Below are positions 53,201-62,094 of a stretch of 64,000 nt of DNA, in pieces; the first letter of the stretch is position 1, and each line of letters begins with the position of its first letter. Source of the DNA: Streptacidiphilus sp. ASG 303 (lineage in GTDB: Bacteria > Actinomycetota > Actinomycetes > Streptomycetales > Streptomycetaceae); assembly GCF_020991365.1 (NCBI RefSeq), contig NZ_JAJLRA010000012.1, forward strand, positions 115,263 to 179,262, read 5' to 3'. The notes beneath the pieces were generated by a model. It saw only the letters and a list, made by a program, of their open reading frames with translations, was not told the DNA's origin and made no database searches. The position numbers and the translations under genes are program-made.

Positions 53201-54463
53201 GTGGACGGCCGCGCGGGCCCCACCCGGCACGGCCCCCTGCGGCGTGCGCGGGCACGTCCGGGCGCACGGCGTCCGGACCCGGCAGACAGTGAGGAAAAGC
53301 CACAAGTAAACATCTCCACCCCGCGGCGGCCCGCACACCGGCTCGCAGCGGTCCTGGCGGCGGCGCTCGTCCTGATCGCCTCCGCCCTGGCCTGGGCGCG
53401 TCCCGCCCATGCCGCACCCGCGCTGCCCGGAGGGAAGGCCAACTGGGTGGTGTCCGTCGGGTCGCTGAACCCGTCGGCCCGAAGCGGCTACCGCAACTGG
53501 GTCCGGCTGGGCTACTACACCTTCGCGGCCGACGGCACGGCGAGTGCCAGCCACTGGCGGTGGAACCAGCAGGACCAGCCCACCCGGGTCGCCGCCCTGA
53601 CCGCGGACTGCGGCGGCGTCCCGACCTGCTCCGTGCGCACCCTGCCCGGCTTCGCCGGCAACCCCACCGGCTCCCTGAAGGGCACCTACACCTACACCGC
53701 CGACGGCAGGCTCGCGGTCACCTGGAACCGCACCGGCACCGGCGCCGCCACCGGTCCCTTCCACGAGTACTGGACCGTCCAGACCGGCCTGGCCTCCGGC
53801 GGCGTCGCCCGCATCACCAGCCCCGGCTTCTACGGCGCCTACGGCGCCGGCGTGACCATCCCCGCCGCCGGCGCCTTCACCGACTACGGCGCCACCTTCG
53901 GCGTCGGCTACGGCAGCAACGCCTCCCTGGGCCGCGAGAGCCGGGCCACCATGGCGGCCCTGCTGAAGGACCCGCGCTACGACGCCCAGCCCTACAAGGG
54001 CGCCTACGTCGTCGCCAAGGCCTCCTCCTCCGACCCCGCCACCCGCACCGGCATCGTGGCCCGCGAGGGCGCCGGCGGCTCCTGGACCCTGGCCGACACC
54101 GCCAACCCCTGGCGCCTGTGCAGCAGCGGCCTGTGCGCCGGATGGGTCCAGCCGGGCACCAGCTGCGGCGGCACCGACAAGGCGCGGGTGCGCTACCTCG
54201 CCGAGATCGGCGGCGGACGGCGCACCGCCGAGGAGTACTGGTGCCGCTCCCTGGCCCAGGGCAAGCCCTGCTACGTCCACAACTCCCACCCCCGCCCGAT
54301 GCTCCAGGTCGTCGACGACGCCGGCGTCTTCCGCGGCTGGGTCGGCGTGGAGGGCTTCACCCACGTGAGGACCACCACCGGCCTGCCGGACAGCAGCTGG
54401 ATCGAGGGCTACTGGGGCGTCTTCGACATGGTCTCCGCCACCCTCCAGCCGAAACTGCCCTGA
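53201..54463 (+). CDS. Secreted protein of unknown function, start uncertain
   Basis: The mature protein of about 345 residues begins after a signal peptide (HRLAAVLAAALVLIASALAW, cleavage near HAAPALPGG). It has seven or so cysteines, repeated Gly-rich aromatic segments (WTVQTGLASGGVARITSPGFYG, YGSNASLGRESRATMAALLKD) and a late GWVGVEGFTHV. No family recognised. The only in-frame canonical start is GTG 53201, which gives an implausible 44-residue Arg/Pro-rich leader before the signal peptide. The natural position is the ATC at 53312 (AAC ATC TCC ACC), where an ATG would be expected, with AGGAAAAG 15 bases upstream. Either a rare ATC start or a mutated ATG. Confidence 0.72.
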   Translation: MDGRAGPTRHGPLRRARARPGARRPDPADSEEKPQVNISTPRRPAHRLAAVLAAALVLIASALAWARPAHAAPALPGGKANWVVSVGSLNPSARSGYRNWVRLGYYTFAADGTASASHWRWNQQDQPTRVAALTADCGGVPTCSVRTLPGFAGNPTGSLKGTYTYTADGRLAVTWNRTGTGAATGPFHEYWTVQTGLASGGVARITSPGFYGAYGAGVTIPAAGAFTDYGATFGVGYGSNASLGRESRATMAALLKDPRYDAQPYKGAYVVAKASSSDPATRTGIVAREGAGGSWTLADTANPWRLCSSGLCAGWVQPGTSCGGTDKARVRYLAEIGGGRRTAEEYWCRSLAQGKPCYVHNSHPRPMLQVVDDAGVFRGWVGVEGFTHVRTTTGLPDSSWIEGYWGVFDMVSATLQPKLP

Positions 54464-55102
54464 CACCTCCCACCTGTCGGAGGCGCCTGCCTGTCCCGCG
54501 TCCACCGCAACCTCTCGATCACGACGGCTGTGTCCACGGGAACGGCATCAGATGATGTGTGCGCCAAGGGCGTCATCCCCGGCGCGGGTCGCGCGCATGC
54601 GGCCAACGACGGCAGGTGCAGCGGCGACCGCATGGTCGTGTCCGCGGATGTGTCCCCTGCTGAGAAGGCTCGGCCTGGGGCCGTGAAGGGGTGGCGCGAG
54701 ATCTGCGCCTTCGGCCACTGCCGCACGGGAGAGGTCGTGGCCCAGGAGATCAGGGCCATCGGCCTCGGCCTGCCCGACTCGGCGTGCACCGCGGCTGGCG
54801 GCGGCGCGGATGCGGCTGATGCTCCGCCGCCACGTGGGGCCCTGGGGTGTCTCGTCCCGCAGCTCGGCGAGCTCGGACGCCTCGGCGACCACCCGGTCAA
54901 GCGCTCCCACGGCAAGCAGCCGAAGATCGGCGGCGAAGCCGGGGGCTCCCGCCCCCGCCGGCGGCGGCCCCGCGCCTCGCGGCCGGGCGCGTCTCGTGCC
55001 GCGCCCCCGCGCAGCAGGGGACGTGCAGGGTCCGCGGGCGGGCCGTTCGGACCGGCCGGCCCGGCGTCCGGCCGACCAGGCCTGGTTGCCGGGGGTCCTC
55101 CA
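54464..55102. other. Region without a confident gene
   Basis: About 640 bases. A minus-strand frame at 54548-54910 has reasonable codon use in its first half (DRVVAEASELAELRDETPQ) but I recognise no family; it may be a gene remnant. I leave it uncalled. Confidence 0.3.
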
Positions 55103-55750
55103 TCACGGGGAGCCCTCGCCCGCCTTGCCGTCCACGATGCCGACGAACTCGTCCGTGGTGAGGATGGCATGGGCGTACAAGGGTGCGTTGAGCTCGAATG
55201 TCGCCGTCATCTCCTCCCAGCTGAAGGAGCCGATGGCGTCGCGGATGAGGGTCACGTGGTAGCCCAGCTCCTGACCGAAGCGTGCGGTGGTGTCCACGCA
55301 GGTGTTGGCGCGCATGCCGATCAGCACGATCTTCCTGATCCGGTGCTGCTTGAGCATGAGGTCGAGGTCGGTGTTCGCGAAACCGCTCGATGCCCAGTGC
55401 TGGCGTACGACGAGTTCGTCCTCGCGAGGGTGGAGGTCGGGGTGCCACTCGGCTCCCCAGCTGCCCTCGGCGAAGGTCTGCTGGGCCATGATGCGCTGCT
55501 GGGTCGGGGACAGGTGGCTCCACGTGACGTAGTCGTCCGGCTTCGTCCGGTGGTGGGGCACGACGAGGACGCGGAAGCCCCGACGGCGAGCCGTGGCGAG
55601 CATGGTGCGCATGTGGTCGAGCAGGCCGACGCCTTCCGCCACCTCCTTGCCCCGGGGCCAGAGCTTGCCGCCTTCGGAAAGGAAGTCGTTGTACGGGTCG
55701 ACGATCAGAAGAGCGGTTTCGTCCGGGGAGTACGGCGCTTCAGAAGTCAT
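55103..55750 (-). CDS. Isochorismatase-family cysteine hydrolase
   Basis: This 215-residue hydrolase of the isochorismatase/nicotinamidase superfamily shows the catalytic Asp in LLIVDPYNDFLSEGG (about residue 18), the active-site Cys in IGMRANTCVDTTARFG and the following strand HVTLIRDAIGSFSWEEM. The Lys of the triad is not certain; RTKPDDYV is a candidate. The chemistry is hydrolysis of amides or vinyl ethers; the substrate is unknown and no isochorismate genes are near. ATG 55750 has only a weak ribosome-binding site. Single gene. Confidence 0.92.
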   Translation of the reverse strand: MTSEAPYSPDETALLIVDPYNDFLSEGGKLWPRGKEVAEGVGLLDHMRTMLATARRRGFRVLVVPHHRTKPDDYVTWSHLSPTQQRIMAQQTFAEGSWGAEWHPDLHPREDELVVRQHWASSGFANTDLDLMLKQHRIRKIVLIGMRANTCVDTTARFGQELGYHVTLIRDAIGSFSWEEMTATFELNAPLYAHAILTTDEFVGIVDGKAGEGSP

Positions 55751-56155
55751 GAGCAGTTCCCGTCCGGCCGGTGAACGGATCGATCGCTGCCGGGATGCGC
55801 GGCGGAGTGGCCGACCTGGGCGGAACCCGGCCCCTCTGGTGCGATCCGCCGGCTCGGTCCTCAGTCTGTCACCTGTCCGTCCGCCCGGCATGCGCGCCGG
55901 TGGTGCGAGGAATGCCCAGGACCCGTGGATCCGCCCGAGGGGCGCACCTTCCCGGGTGAGTGCCCGATGCTTCGCCGAGCAGGTTCGAGCGCGGTCGGCC
56001 GGTCGGCCGGTCTGCCGGTCGGGCGCCGCGAGCCCGTCGTGGCCCGGAGACCACGGGCCGCGAGCCCGCCGTACCCCGCCCCGGAGTGTCCGTGCGGCCT
56101 GTCGGGGCGGGGACGGGGGCGGGGCGGGTGCCGGATGCCAGGGGCTGGTCCGGGG
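55751..56155. other. Intergenic region, no gene recognised
   Basis: About 400 bases between two minus-strand genes. Nothing beyond shadow frames. Confidence 0.35.
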
Positions 56156-56893
56156 TCAGTCGGACGTCCGACGCAGGACCAGGCAGACGAAGCCCCAGGT
56201 GTCCCGGTAGGCGCGCAGCCATTCGGAGCGGCGGGTGCCGGCTGTTTCGAGCACCTGTGAGCTGTCCGGGTCGGCCCGGTGATCCAGGGCCCACGACGCG
56301 AGCGACCCCCAGCAGGCCCACTCGTAGTCGTCCAGTTCACTGCGCGTGCTGACGTGCCCGTGGACAGGGGTCCAGCCGTCGGCGACGACACGGTCCACCG
56401 TGGTCGCCAGGTCGGTGAAGTCCCCGAGCATCTCGACGGCCTCCCGGGAGGGCTCGTCGTCCCAGAAGCCCTCGCCGATCAGCACGCGTCCGCCCGGAGC
56501 CAGATGCCTGCGTGCTGCCGCGAGGGTGGGGAGCAGGCCGCCGTAGGCATGCGTGGCCCCGACGCTGAGCACCAGGTCGAACGGGTGCGGGGAGGAGAAG
56601 TCCGCGGCTTCCTGGTGGTGGAGGACGAGGCGCTCGTGGACGCCGAGGCTGCTCGCGGCCTGGCGGGCCTGTCCCAGGGCGTCCTCGGAGATGTCGACCC
56701 CCTCGGCCCGCACCTGCGGGTGCATGGCCAGCGCGCGCAGAAGCCACTCCCCGCTGCCGCACCCCAGGTCGAGCACACGCTCGTCGCCGCGCGGGAGGCC
56801 GCGTTCCAGCAGCCGGCGCACCGAGTCGTCGTCGAGCGGGGACTTGATCGGGTGGTCGGCATGGGCAAGCCTGGAGATCTGCTCACGGTTCAT
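56156..56893 (-). CDS. SAM-dependent class I methyltransferase
   Basis: This 245-residue methyltransferase has the SAM-binding loop VLDLGCGSGEWLLRAL, EGVDISEDALGQAR (motif II), a core motif PFDLVLSVGATHAYGG and LAPGGRVLIGEGFWDDEPSREAVEML, a catalytic region reminiscent of small-molecule O- or N-methyltransferases. ATG 56893 opens the conserved helix MNREQISRLAHADHPIKSPL. Single gene; no partner. Substrate unknown. Confidence 0.9.
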   Translation of the reverse strand: MNREQISRLAHADHPIKSPLDDDSVRRLLERGLPRGDERVLDLGCGSGEWLLRALAMHPQVRAEGVDISEDALGQARQAASSLGVHERLVLHHQEAADFSSPHPFDLVLSVGATHAYGGLLPTLAAARRHLAPGGRVLIGEGFWDDEPSREAVEMLGDFTDLATTVDRVVADGWTPVHGHVSTRSELDDYEWACWGSLASWALDHRADPDSSQVLETAGTRRSEWLRAYRDTWGFVCLVLRRTSD

Positions 56894-57368
56894 CCGCGCA
56901 GCCTGGCAGCGCCATAGGCCGTACGCACCCCGTTTTCCCCGGTGAGCCGGAAGCCTCCCGGACAGCCGCCGATCCACGAGTACCGGCCGCCGCCCCGGAC
57001 GCCGCCACCACCGCGTACGCGGTGCGCGGCAGGACCGCCGAGAGCGTCGGCCCCGACGAACCCGGCACGACCGTGCACGGCCATCTCAGCGGTGCCCTCG
57101 CCGGCGCCCACCGGCCACCCCGCACCCCGCACCCCGCGACACGGGCGGGCCGCCCCGGACGCCCCGACGCCTTCCGGAGCGGTCCGCGCCCGCGCCCCGC
57201 GGTTCCCTGTGCCCGCGCGCCGTGCCGGGCACGCACAGCCGGTGGCGGGGCGTCGTGCGCAGCCGCCTCCGCCCGTGTCCGGGACGGCTTCCGCCGGGTC
57301 CCGGCCCCGAGGGGGCGCAGGCCCCGTCGTGTGGATCTTCTCGAAAATTCTCCGGTAACGTGAGGGTC
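56894..57368. other. Intergenic region upstream of RNase J
   Basis: About 475 bases between divergent genes, with no gene. The last 40 bases are AT-richer (TCTCGAAAATTCTCCGGTAA) and probably hold the RNase J promoter. Confidence 0.4.
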
Positions 57369-59054
57369 ATGAGTCACCCACACCCGGAACTGGGGCCGCC
57401 GCCGCCGCTCCCCGACGGCGCACTGCGGGTCGTCCCCCTGGGCGGACTGGGGGAGATCGGCCGCAACATGACCGTCTTCGAGCACGCCGGACGGCTGCTC
57501 GTGATCGACTGCGGCGTGCTCTTCCCCGAGGAGAACCAGCCCGGTGTGGACGTGATCCTCCCGGACTTCACCTCGATCCGTCACCGCCTGGACGACATCG
57601 AGGCCATCGTCCTCACCCACGGCCACGAGGACCACATCGGCGGTGTGCCCTACCTGCTGCGCGAGCGGAGCGACATCCCCGTCGTCGGGTCGCGGCTGAC
57701 GCTGGCCTTCCTCGAGGCCAAGCTCAAGGAGCACCGCATCACCCCGAAGTCGGTGCGGGTCAAGGAGGGCGACCGCCGCAGCTTCGGGCCGTTCGAGTGC
57801 GAGTTCGTCGCGGTCAACCACTCCATCCCCGACGGCCTGGCCGTCGCCCTGCGCACCCGCGCCGGGCTGGTCCTCCACACCGGGGACTTCAAGATGGACC
57901 AGTTCCCGCTCGACGAGCGCATCACCGACCTGCGGGCCTTCGCCAGGCTCGGCGAGGAGGGGGTCGACCTCTTCCTGGCCGATTCCACCAACGCCGAGGT
58001 GCCCGGGTTCACCATCTCCGAGCGCGACCTCAACCCGGCCATCGAGCAGGTCTTCCGCACCGCGCCCCGGCGGGTGATCGTCTCCAGCTTCGCCAGCCAT
58101 GTGCACCGCATCCAGCAGGTGCTCGACGCCGCCCACGCCCACGGCCGCAAGGTCGCCTTCGTCGGCCGCTCCATGGTGCGCAACATGGGCATCGCCCGCG
58201 ACCTGGGCTACCTCAACGTGCCGCCCGGCCTGCTGGTGCAGCCCCGGGAGCTGGACGGCATGCCCGGTGACAAGGTCTGCCTGGTCTGCACCGGCTCCCA
58301 GGGCGAGCCGATGGCCGCCCTGTCCCGGATGGCCAACCGGGAGCACGAGATCCGCATCGGCAAGGGCGACACCGTCCTGCTCGCCAGCTCCCTGATCCCC
58401 GGCAACGAGAGCGCGATCTACCGGGTGATCAACGGCCTCGCCCGCTGGGGTGCCAACGTCGTCCACAAGGGCAACGCCAAGGTGCACGTCTCCGGCCACG
58501 CCAGCGCCGGCGAGCTCGCCTACTGCTACAACATCATCAAGCCCGCGAACGCCATGCCCGTGCACGGCGAGTGGCGCCACCTGCAGGCCAACGCCGAGAT
58601 CGCGATGCGCACCGGGGTCGCTCCCGACCGCACCCTCGTCGTCGAGGACGGCGTCGTCGTCGACCTGGTCGACGGGCGGGCCAAGATCACGGGCAAGGTC
58701 CCCGCCGGCTACGTGTACGTCGACGGCATGACGGTCGGCGGCGCCACCGAGGGCTCCCTGAAGGACCGGCGCACCCTCGCCGAGGAGGGCGTCGTCACCG
58801 TCGTCGCCATCGTCGACGCCGACACCGGCGAGCTCGCCGAGCCGCCGGACTTCCTCGCCCGCGGCTTCGTCCACGACGGCACCACCTTCGAGCCGGTGAT
58901 CCCCGTCATCGAGAAGGCGCTGGCCAAGGCCGCCCAGGAGGGCATCGGCGAGGTGCACCAGCTGGAGCAGCTCATCACCCGCGCCGTCGGCGCCTGGGCC
59001 TGGCGCACCCACCGCCGCAAGCCCATGATCATCCCGGTGATCATCGACGCCTGA
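57369..59054 (+). CDS. rnj: Ribonuclease J (metallo-beta-lactamase/beta-CASP)
   Basis: This 561-residue RNase J is a zinc-dependent 5'-3' exonuclease and endonuclease in mRNA turnover and rRNA maturation. Motifs: VVPLGGLGEIGRNMTVFEH, the zinc motif LTHGHEDHIGG (residues 82-92), DCGVLFPE, HTGDFKMD, the beta-CASP CTGSQGEPMAAL, SGHASAGEL and PVHGEWRHL. The C-terminal dimerisation domain is complete (RRKPMIIPVIIDA). ATG 57369 with GTGAGGGTC. In Streptomyces the housekeeping copy sits next to dapA; dapA is absent here, so this may be a second copy or a rearranged one (inference). A hairpin follows the stop. Confidence 0.96.
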   Translation: MSHPHPELGPPPPLPDGALRVVPLGGLGEIGRNMTVFEHAGRLLVIDCGVLFPEENQPGVDVILPDFTSIRHRLDDIEAIVLTHGHEDHIGGVPYLLRERSDIPVVGSRLTLAFLEAKLKEHRITPKSVRVKEGDRRSFGPFECEFVAVNHSIPDGLAVALRTRAGLVLHTGDFKMDQFPLDERITDLRAFARLGEEGVDLFLADSTNAEVPGFTISERDLNPAIEQVFRTAPRRVIVSSFASHVHRIQQVLDAAHAHGRKVAFVGRSMVRNMGIARDLGYLNVPPGLLVQPRELDGMPGDKVCLVCTGSQGEPMAALSRMANREHEIRIGKGDTVLLASSLIPGNESAIYRVINGLARWGANVVHKGNAKVHVSGHASAGELAYCYNIIKPANAMPVHGEWRHLQANAEIAMRTGVAPDRTLVVEDGVVVDLVDGRAKITGKVPAGYVYVDGMTVGGATEGSLKDRRTLAEEGVVTVVAIVDADTGELAEPPDFLARGFVHDGTTFEPVIPVIEKALAKAAQEGIGEVHQLEQLITRAVGAWAWRTHRRKPMIIPVIIDA

Positions 59055-59065
59055 CCGGTCCCGCC

Positions 59066-59086
59066 GCCCCGGGTTGCCGCCGGGGC
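59066..59086 (+). terminator. Terminator hairpin after RNase J
   Basis: A 7-bp stem, GCCCCGG with CCGGGGC, and 7-base loop, 11 bases past the stop codon. Confidence 0.5.
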
Positions 59087-59258
59087 ATCCGCCCACGGGC
59101 GTGAACGGGCCGGCGGGAACCCGGGCCGGGGGCGTCGGGTGCGGGCGCGAGGGGGAAGCGCCGAGCGGGCGGTCGTGGCCCGTGTGCCGTGCAGGCGGGG
59201 TCGTCGAAGTCCGCCTGCACGGCACCGCGGGGCACTGCCCTGTCCGGCGGCCGGTGTC

Positions 59259-60275
59259 TCAGGCCGCCGCGTCGAGCACGACGCGGAAACGGGCCTTGCC
59301 CGAGAGCATCCGCTCGTACCCCTCCATGGCCCGCTCGAAGGGCAGGACCTCCACGCTGGGGCGAATGCCGTGGGCGAGGCTGAAGGCGAGGTTGTCCTCG
59401 TTCTCGACGGAGGAACCGGTCAGGCTGCCGACGACGGAGTGGGTGCCGAAGATCAGGTCGGGGGTCGAGACCGTCAGCGGGTCCGGCGCGGCACCGACCA
59501 CGATCAGCCGGCCGTTCGGGGCCAGCCCCCGGACCAGCGGACTCATGGAGGCGCCGCTGGACGCGGTGGCGACGATGACCGAGGCGCCGCCCAGGTCGCG
59601 CAGTGCGGCCCCGGGGTCGGCGGCGGTGCTGTCGATGTACTCGTGCGCGCCCAGCTCGCGGGCGAGCGCCTCCTTCTCCCGGCCCCGTGCCACGGCCGCG
59701 ACCCGGTAGCCGAGGCTGCGTGCGTACTGCAGGGCCAGGTGGCCGAGTCCGCCGATGCCCTGCACGGCGACCAGGGACCCCGCCCGGGCGTGACCCTGCT
59801 GCAGCGCGGCGAAGGTGGTCAGCCCGGCGCACAGGAGCGGAGCGGCGTCGAGCGCCGAGATGCCCTCGGGGATGCGCACCAGTCCGCTGGCCCGGGCGTA
59901 GGCCACCTCCGCGTACCCGCCGTCGGTCGTCGTTCCCGTCTGGGCCTGGGCCAGGCAGTTGACGAAGTCGCCCCGGCGGCAGGGCTCGCACTCCCCGCAG
60001 TGCCCGTTGAGGAAGCCGACGCCGACGCGGTCGCCGGGCTGCCAGGCGGTGACGCCGGCCCCGACGGCGTCGACGACGCCGACGATCTCGTGGCCCGGGA
60101 CGACGGGCTGCGAGGGGTCGGGCCGCAGGCCCTCCACGGCCAGCACGTCGGTGTGGCAGACACCGCAGGCCTGGACCCGCAGCCGGACGTGCCCCGGTGC
60201 GGGGTCGACCAGCTCACGCTCGACCAGCCGCAGGGTGTGGACTCCGGTGGCCTCGAAGGCTCGATAGGTGGACAT
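59259..60275 (-). CDS. Zinc-dependent alcohol dehydrogenase (MDR family)
   Basis: This 338-residue medium-chain dehydrogenase has the catalytic zinc residues in QACGVCHTD and VVPGHEIVG, the structural zinc loop GECEPCRRGDFVNC, and the Rossmann motif VQGIGGLGHLALQYAR; V-A-R-G after beta-2 suggests NADP(H) is possible. It oxidises primary or secondary alcohols or reduces aldehydes. ATG 60275 follows AGGAGCGAGAGC. A TetR operator overlaps its transcription start (60412), so it is probably repressed by the neighbouring TetR (60585). It fits the detoxification theme of this cluster (inference). Confidence 0.95.
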   Translation of the reverse strand: MSTYRAFEATGVHTLRLVERELVDPAPGHVRLRVQACGVCHTDVLAVEGLRPDPSQPVVPGHEIVGVVDAVGAGVTAWQPGDRVGVGFLNGHCGECEPCRRGDFVNCLAQAQTGTTTDGGYAEVAYARASGLVRIPEGISALDAAPLLCAGLTTFAALQQGHARAGSLVAVQGIGGLGHLALQYARSLGYRVAAVARGREKEALARELGAHEYIDSTAADPGAALRDLGGASVIVATASSGASMSPLVRGLAPNGRLIVVGAAPDPLTVSTPDLIFGTHSVVGSLTGSSVENEDNLAFSLAHGIRPSVEVLPFERAMEGYERMLSGKARFRVVLDAAA

Positions 60276-60401
60276 GCTCTCGCTCCTGGGTGTTGTGGCG
60301 AAGCCCGCGTCCGGCAGGGGGCAGGCCTTCAGGGGGCTGCTCCGGCCGTGGGCCGCCCGCCCGTACACACGGACTCGGCCGCGGACGGAGGCGGGACGCC
60401 G

Positions 60402-60450
60402 GATTGAATATGACCGGTCTACTTAAGCCTGGTCCGGCCCACTTCGTCAA
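60402..60450 (-). promoter_or_regulatory. Promoter and TetR operator of the alcohol dehydrogenase gene
   Basis: Minus strand: -35 TTGACG (60450-60445), 18-base spacer, -10 TTAAGT (60426-60421), then the palindrome GACCGGTC (60419-60412) at the transcription start and CATATTCAATC after it. The string TAAGTAGACCGGTC also occurs in the wrbA promoter. Confidence 0.72.
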
Positions 60451-60552
60451 CAGGCCGAGCCGTCACCGGTGCGGCCCCTGCGGGGGGAGTGCGGGCATCG
60501 GAATGCCGAGCCGCCCCTCCCGGAGGCTGCGCAGGTTGACGCGCAACGAGGC

Positions 60553-60580
60553 GACCGGCCATATTGAATCGGAGGTGATC
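60553..60580 (+). promoter_or_regulatory. TetR operator copy and extended ribosome-binding site before the TetR gene
   Basis: GACCGGCCATATTGAATC (60553-60570) matches the adh operator region (GACCGGTCATATTCAATC on the minus strand) at 16 of 18 bases. Directly after it GGAGGTGATC (60571-60580) pairs with the 3' end of 16S rRNA over ten bases, 4 bases before the ATG, an unusually long Shine-Dalgarno. Confidence 0.65.
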
Positions 60581-60584
60581 CAGG

Positions 60585-61157
60585 ATGGGACGTGCGTCCA
60601 AGCGTGAGGACATCGCAGAGGCCGCCCTGCAGCAGTTCCGCGAGCGCGGCTTCAACGCCACCGGCATCAACGACATCACCCAAGCGGCCGGCGTGCCTAA
60701 GGGCTCGTTCTACAACCACTTCTCCAGCAAGGAGGAGAGCGCCCTGGAGGCGCTGGACCGGTATGCCGGCACTCTGCGCTTCGACATGCTCGCCGAGCCG
60801 GGGCGCCCCCCGCTGGAGCGGCTCCGGGCGCACTTCGAGCACCTCGGCAGGGAATCCCTCGGCAGCCGGTTCGTCCGCGGCTGCCTCGTCGGGAACCTGG
60901 GCGCGGAGATGGCGGACCACAGCGAGGAGATCCGCTCCGCCGTCCGGCTCGGTTTCGACCACTGGGCCTCGCACATCCGGCGGGTGCTCGTCGAGGCCCA
61001 GGAGGCAGGCGACCTCGATGGCGCTCTCGACACGGCGGCTGCCGCGCAGTTCATCCTGAGCGCCTGGGAGGGGACGCTGATCGCGACCCGTGCCGAGAAG
61101 TCCGGGGCGCCGGTGGAGGCGTTCTTCCGCATCGTCTTCGACGTCGTCCTGCGCTAG
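60585..61157 (+). CDS. TetR/AcrR-family repressor of the adh/wrbA cluster
   Basis: This 190-residue repressor has the HTH ALQQFRERGFNATGINDITQAAGVPKGSFYNHFSSKEES (residues 14-52, usual layout) and a YcdC-like ligand domain with the conserved RGCLVGNLGAEMADHS. ATG 60585. Sites with the core GACCGGTC or GACCGG occur upstream of its own gene (60553), of the alcohol dehydrogenase gene (60412) and of wrbA (62000), so it probably represses all three (inference from site distribution). The single Cys in RGCL is a possible electrophile sensor, as in NemR-like repressors. Confidence 0.93.
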   Translation: MGRASKREDIAEAALQQFRERGFNATGINDITQAAGVPKGSFYNHFSSKEESALEALDRYAGTLRFDMLAEPGRPPLERLRAHFEHLGRESLGSRFVRGCLVGNLGAEMADHSEEIRSAVRLGFDHWASHIRRVLVEAQEAGDLDGALDTAAAAQFILSAWEGTLIATRAEKSGAPVEAFFRIVFDVVLR

Positions 61158-61229
61158 GCCGCCCGCCGCGTGTGTCGGAACCGCCCGACGGGGGTGACGG
61201 GGAGCCCTTTGCTGATCCAGAATCACCGG

Positions 61230-61772
61230 ATGATCGCGCTCGAGACCTCCCGTCTGGTCCTGCGCCGCTGGCGCGAGGAGGACGTCGCGCCGATGGCCGC
61301 CGTCCATGCCGACCCCGAGGTCATGCGGTGGATCCGTGACGGCAGCGTCCGTGACGAACGGCAGACGCGCGACGGGATCCGGGCGTGGGAGAGCGAGTGG
61401 GAGTCGCAGGGCTTCGGCCTCTTCGCCGTGGAGATCCGGTCCACCGGTGAGCTGGCCGGTTTCACCGGCCTCTCGGTGCCCCACTTCCTGCCGGAGGTGC
61501 TGCCGGCGGTCGAGGTCGGCTGGCGGCTGGGGCGTTCCCACTGGGGGCGGGGCCTGGCCACCGAGGCCGCTGCGGCCGCGGTGCGCTTCGGGTTCGAGGA
61601 GCGAGGGCTGGAGCGGATCGTCAGCATCGCCCAGGTGGGCAACCACGCCTCCGAGCGGGTCATGGCCAAGCTGGGGATGCGTCCGGTCCGTGAGGCCGTC
61701 AATCCCACCTGCGGCCGACGCGTGCGGGTGTTCGAGCTGTCGTCGGACCGGTACGCCGCCACCGCTCGCTGA
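61230..61772 (+). CDS. GNAT-family acetyltransferase
   Basis: This 180-residue protein of the RimJ/RimL-type GNAT family begins MIALETSRLVLRRWREEDV, shows VEVGWRLGRSHWGRGLATEA (the acetyl-CoA loop) and the late NHASERVMAKLGM. Its acceptor may be a protein N-terminus or a small molecule. The start ATG 61230 opens the family's usual first strand; the ORF extends upstream without conserved residues. It follows the TetR gene in the same direction and may be co-transcribed. Confidence 0.93.
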   Translation: MIALETSRLVLRRWREEDVAPMAAVHADPEVMRWIRDGSVRDERQTRDGIRAWESEWESQGFGLFAVEIRSTGELAGFTGLSVPHFLPEVLPAVEVGWRLGRSHWGRGLATEAAAAAVRFGFEERGLERIVSIAQVGNHASERVMAKLGMRPVREAVNPTCGRRVRVFELSSDRYAATAR

Positions 61773-61987
61773 CGGCGGCGCCGAGGACGGTGGCCCCGGG
61801 GCGGGCCGCGAGCCCGTCGCGTACCCGGTGGCCGGGGTTCGACGTCTCCCGAGGCGGTCGATGCCGCCCTGGACCGCGCGCCGGTCCTTGTCGCCCTCCG
61901 GGTCGGGCCGCGGCCGCGCCGACCCCTGAGGTGTCTGCCGATGAACCGGCCGTCCGTCCGCGGGCGGCAAGGGCCTGAAAGGGGCGC
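61773..61987. other. Intergenic region upstream of wrbA
   Basis: About 215 bases between the GNAT gene and the wrbA promoter, with no gene or hairpin that I can support. Confidence 0.3.
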
Positions 61988-62016
61988 TTGACGTAAGTAG
62001 ACCGGTCGTCTAGTTT
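61988..62016 (+). promoter_or_regulatory. Promoter and TetR operator of wrbA
   Basis: -35 TTGACG (61988-61993), exactly 17-base spacer, -10 TAGTTT (62011-62016). The spacer contains AAGTAGACCGGTCGTCTA, with the perfect core GACCGGTC at 62000-62007, the same sequence as upstream of the alcohol dehydrogenase. Confidence 0.82.
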
Positions 62017-62094
62017 GAGTGGCCGGTCGACCGGCTCGCCCGGACGGCCGATCGGATCCTCTGACGATCACACCTCATGAAGCGGAGCCTCGTG

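Noticed and set aside
54548..54910. A 120-codon minus-strand gene
   Set aside because: The first half has plausible codon use, but there is no recognisable family, no good start and the second half looks random.
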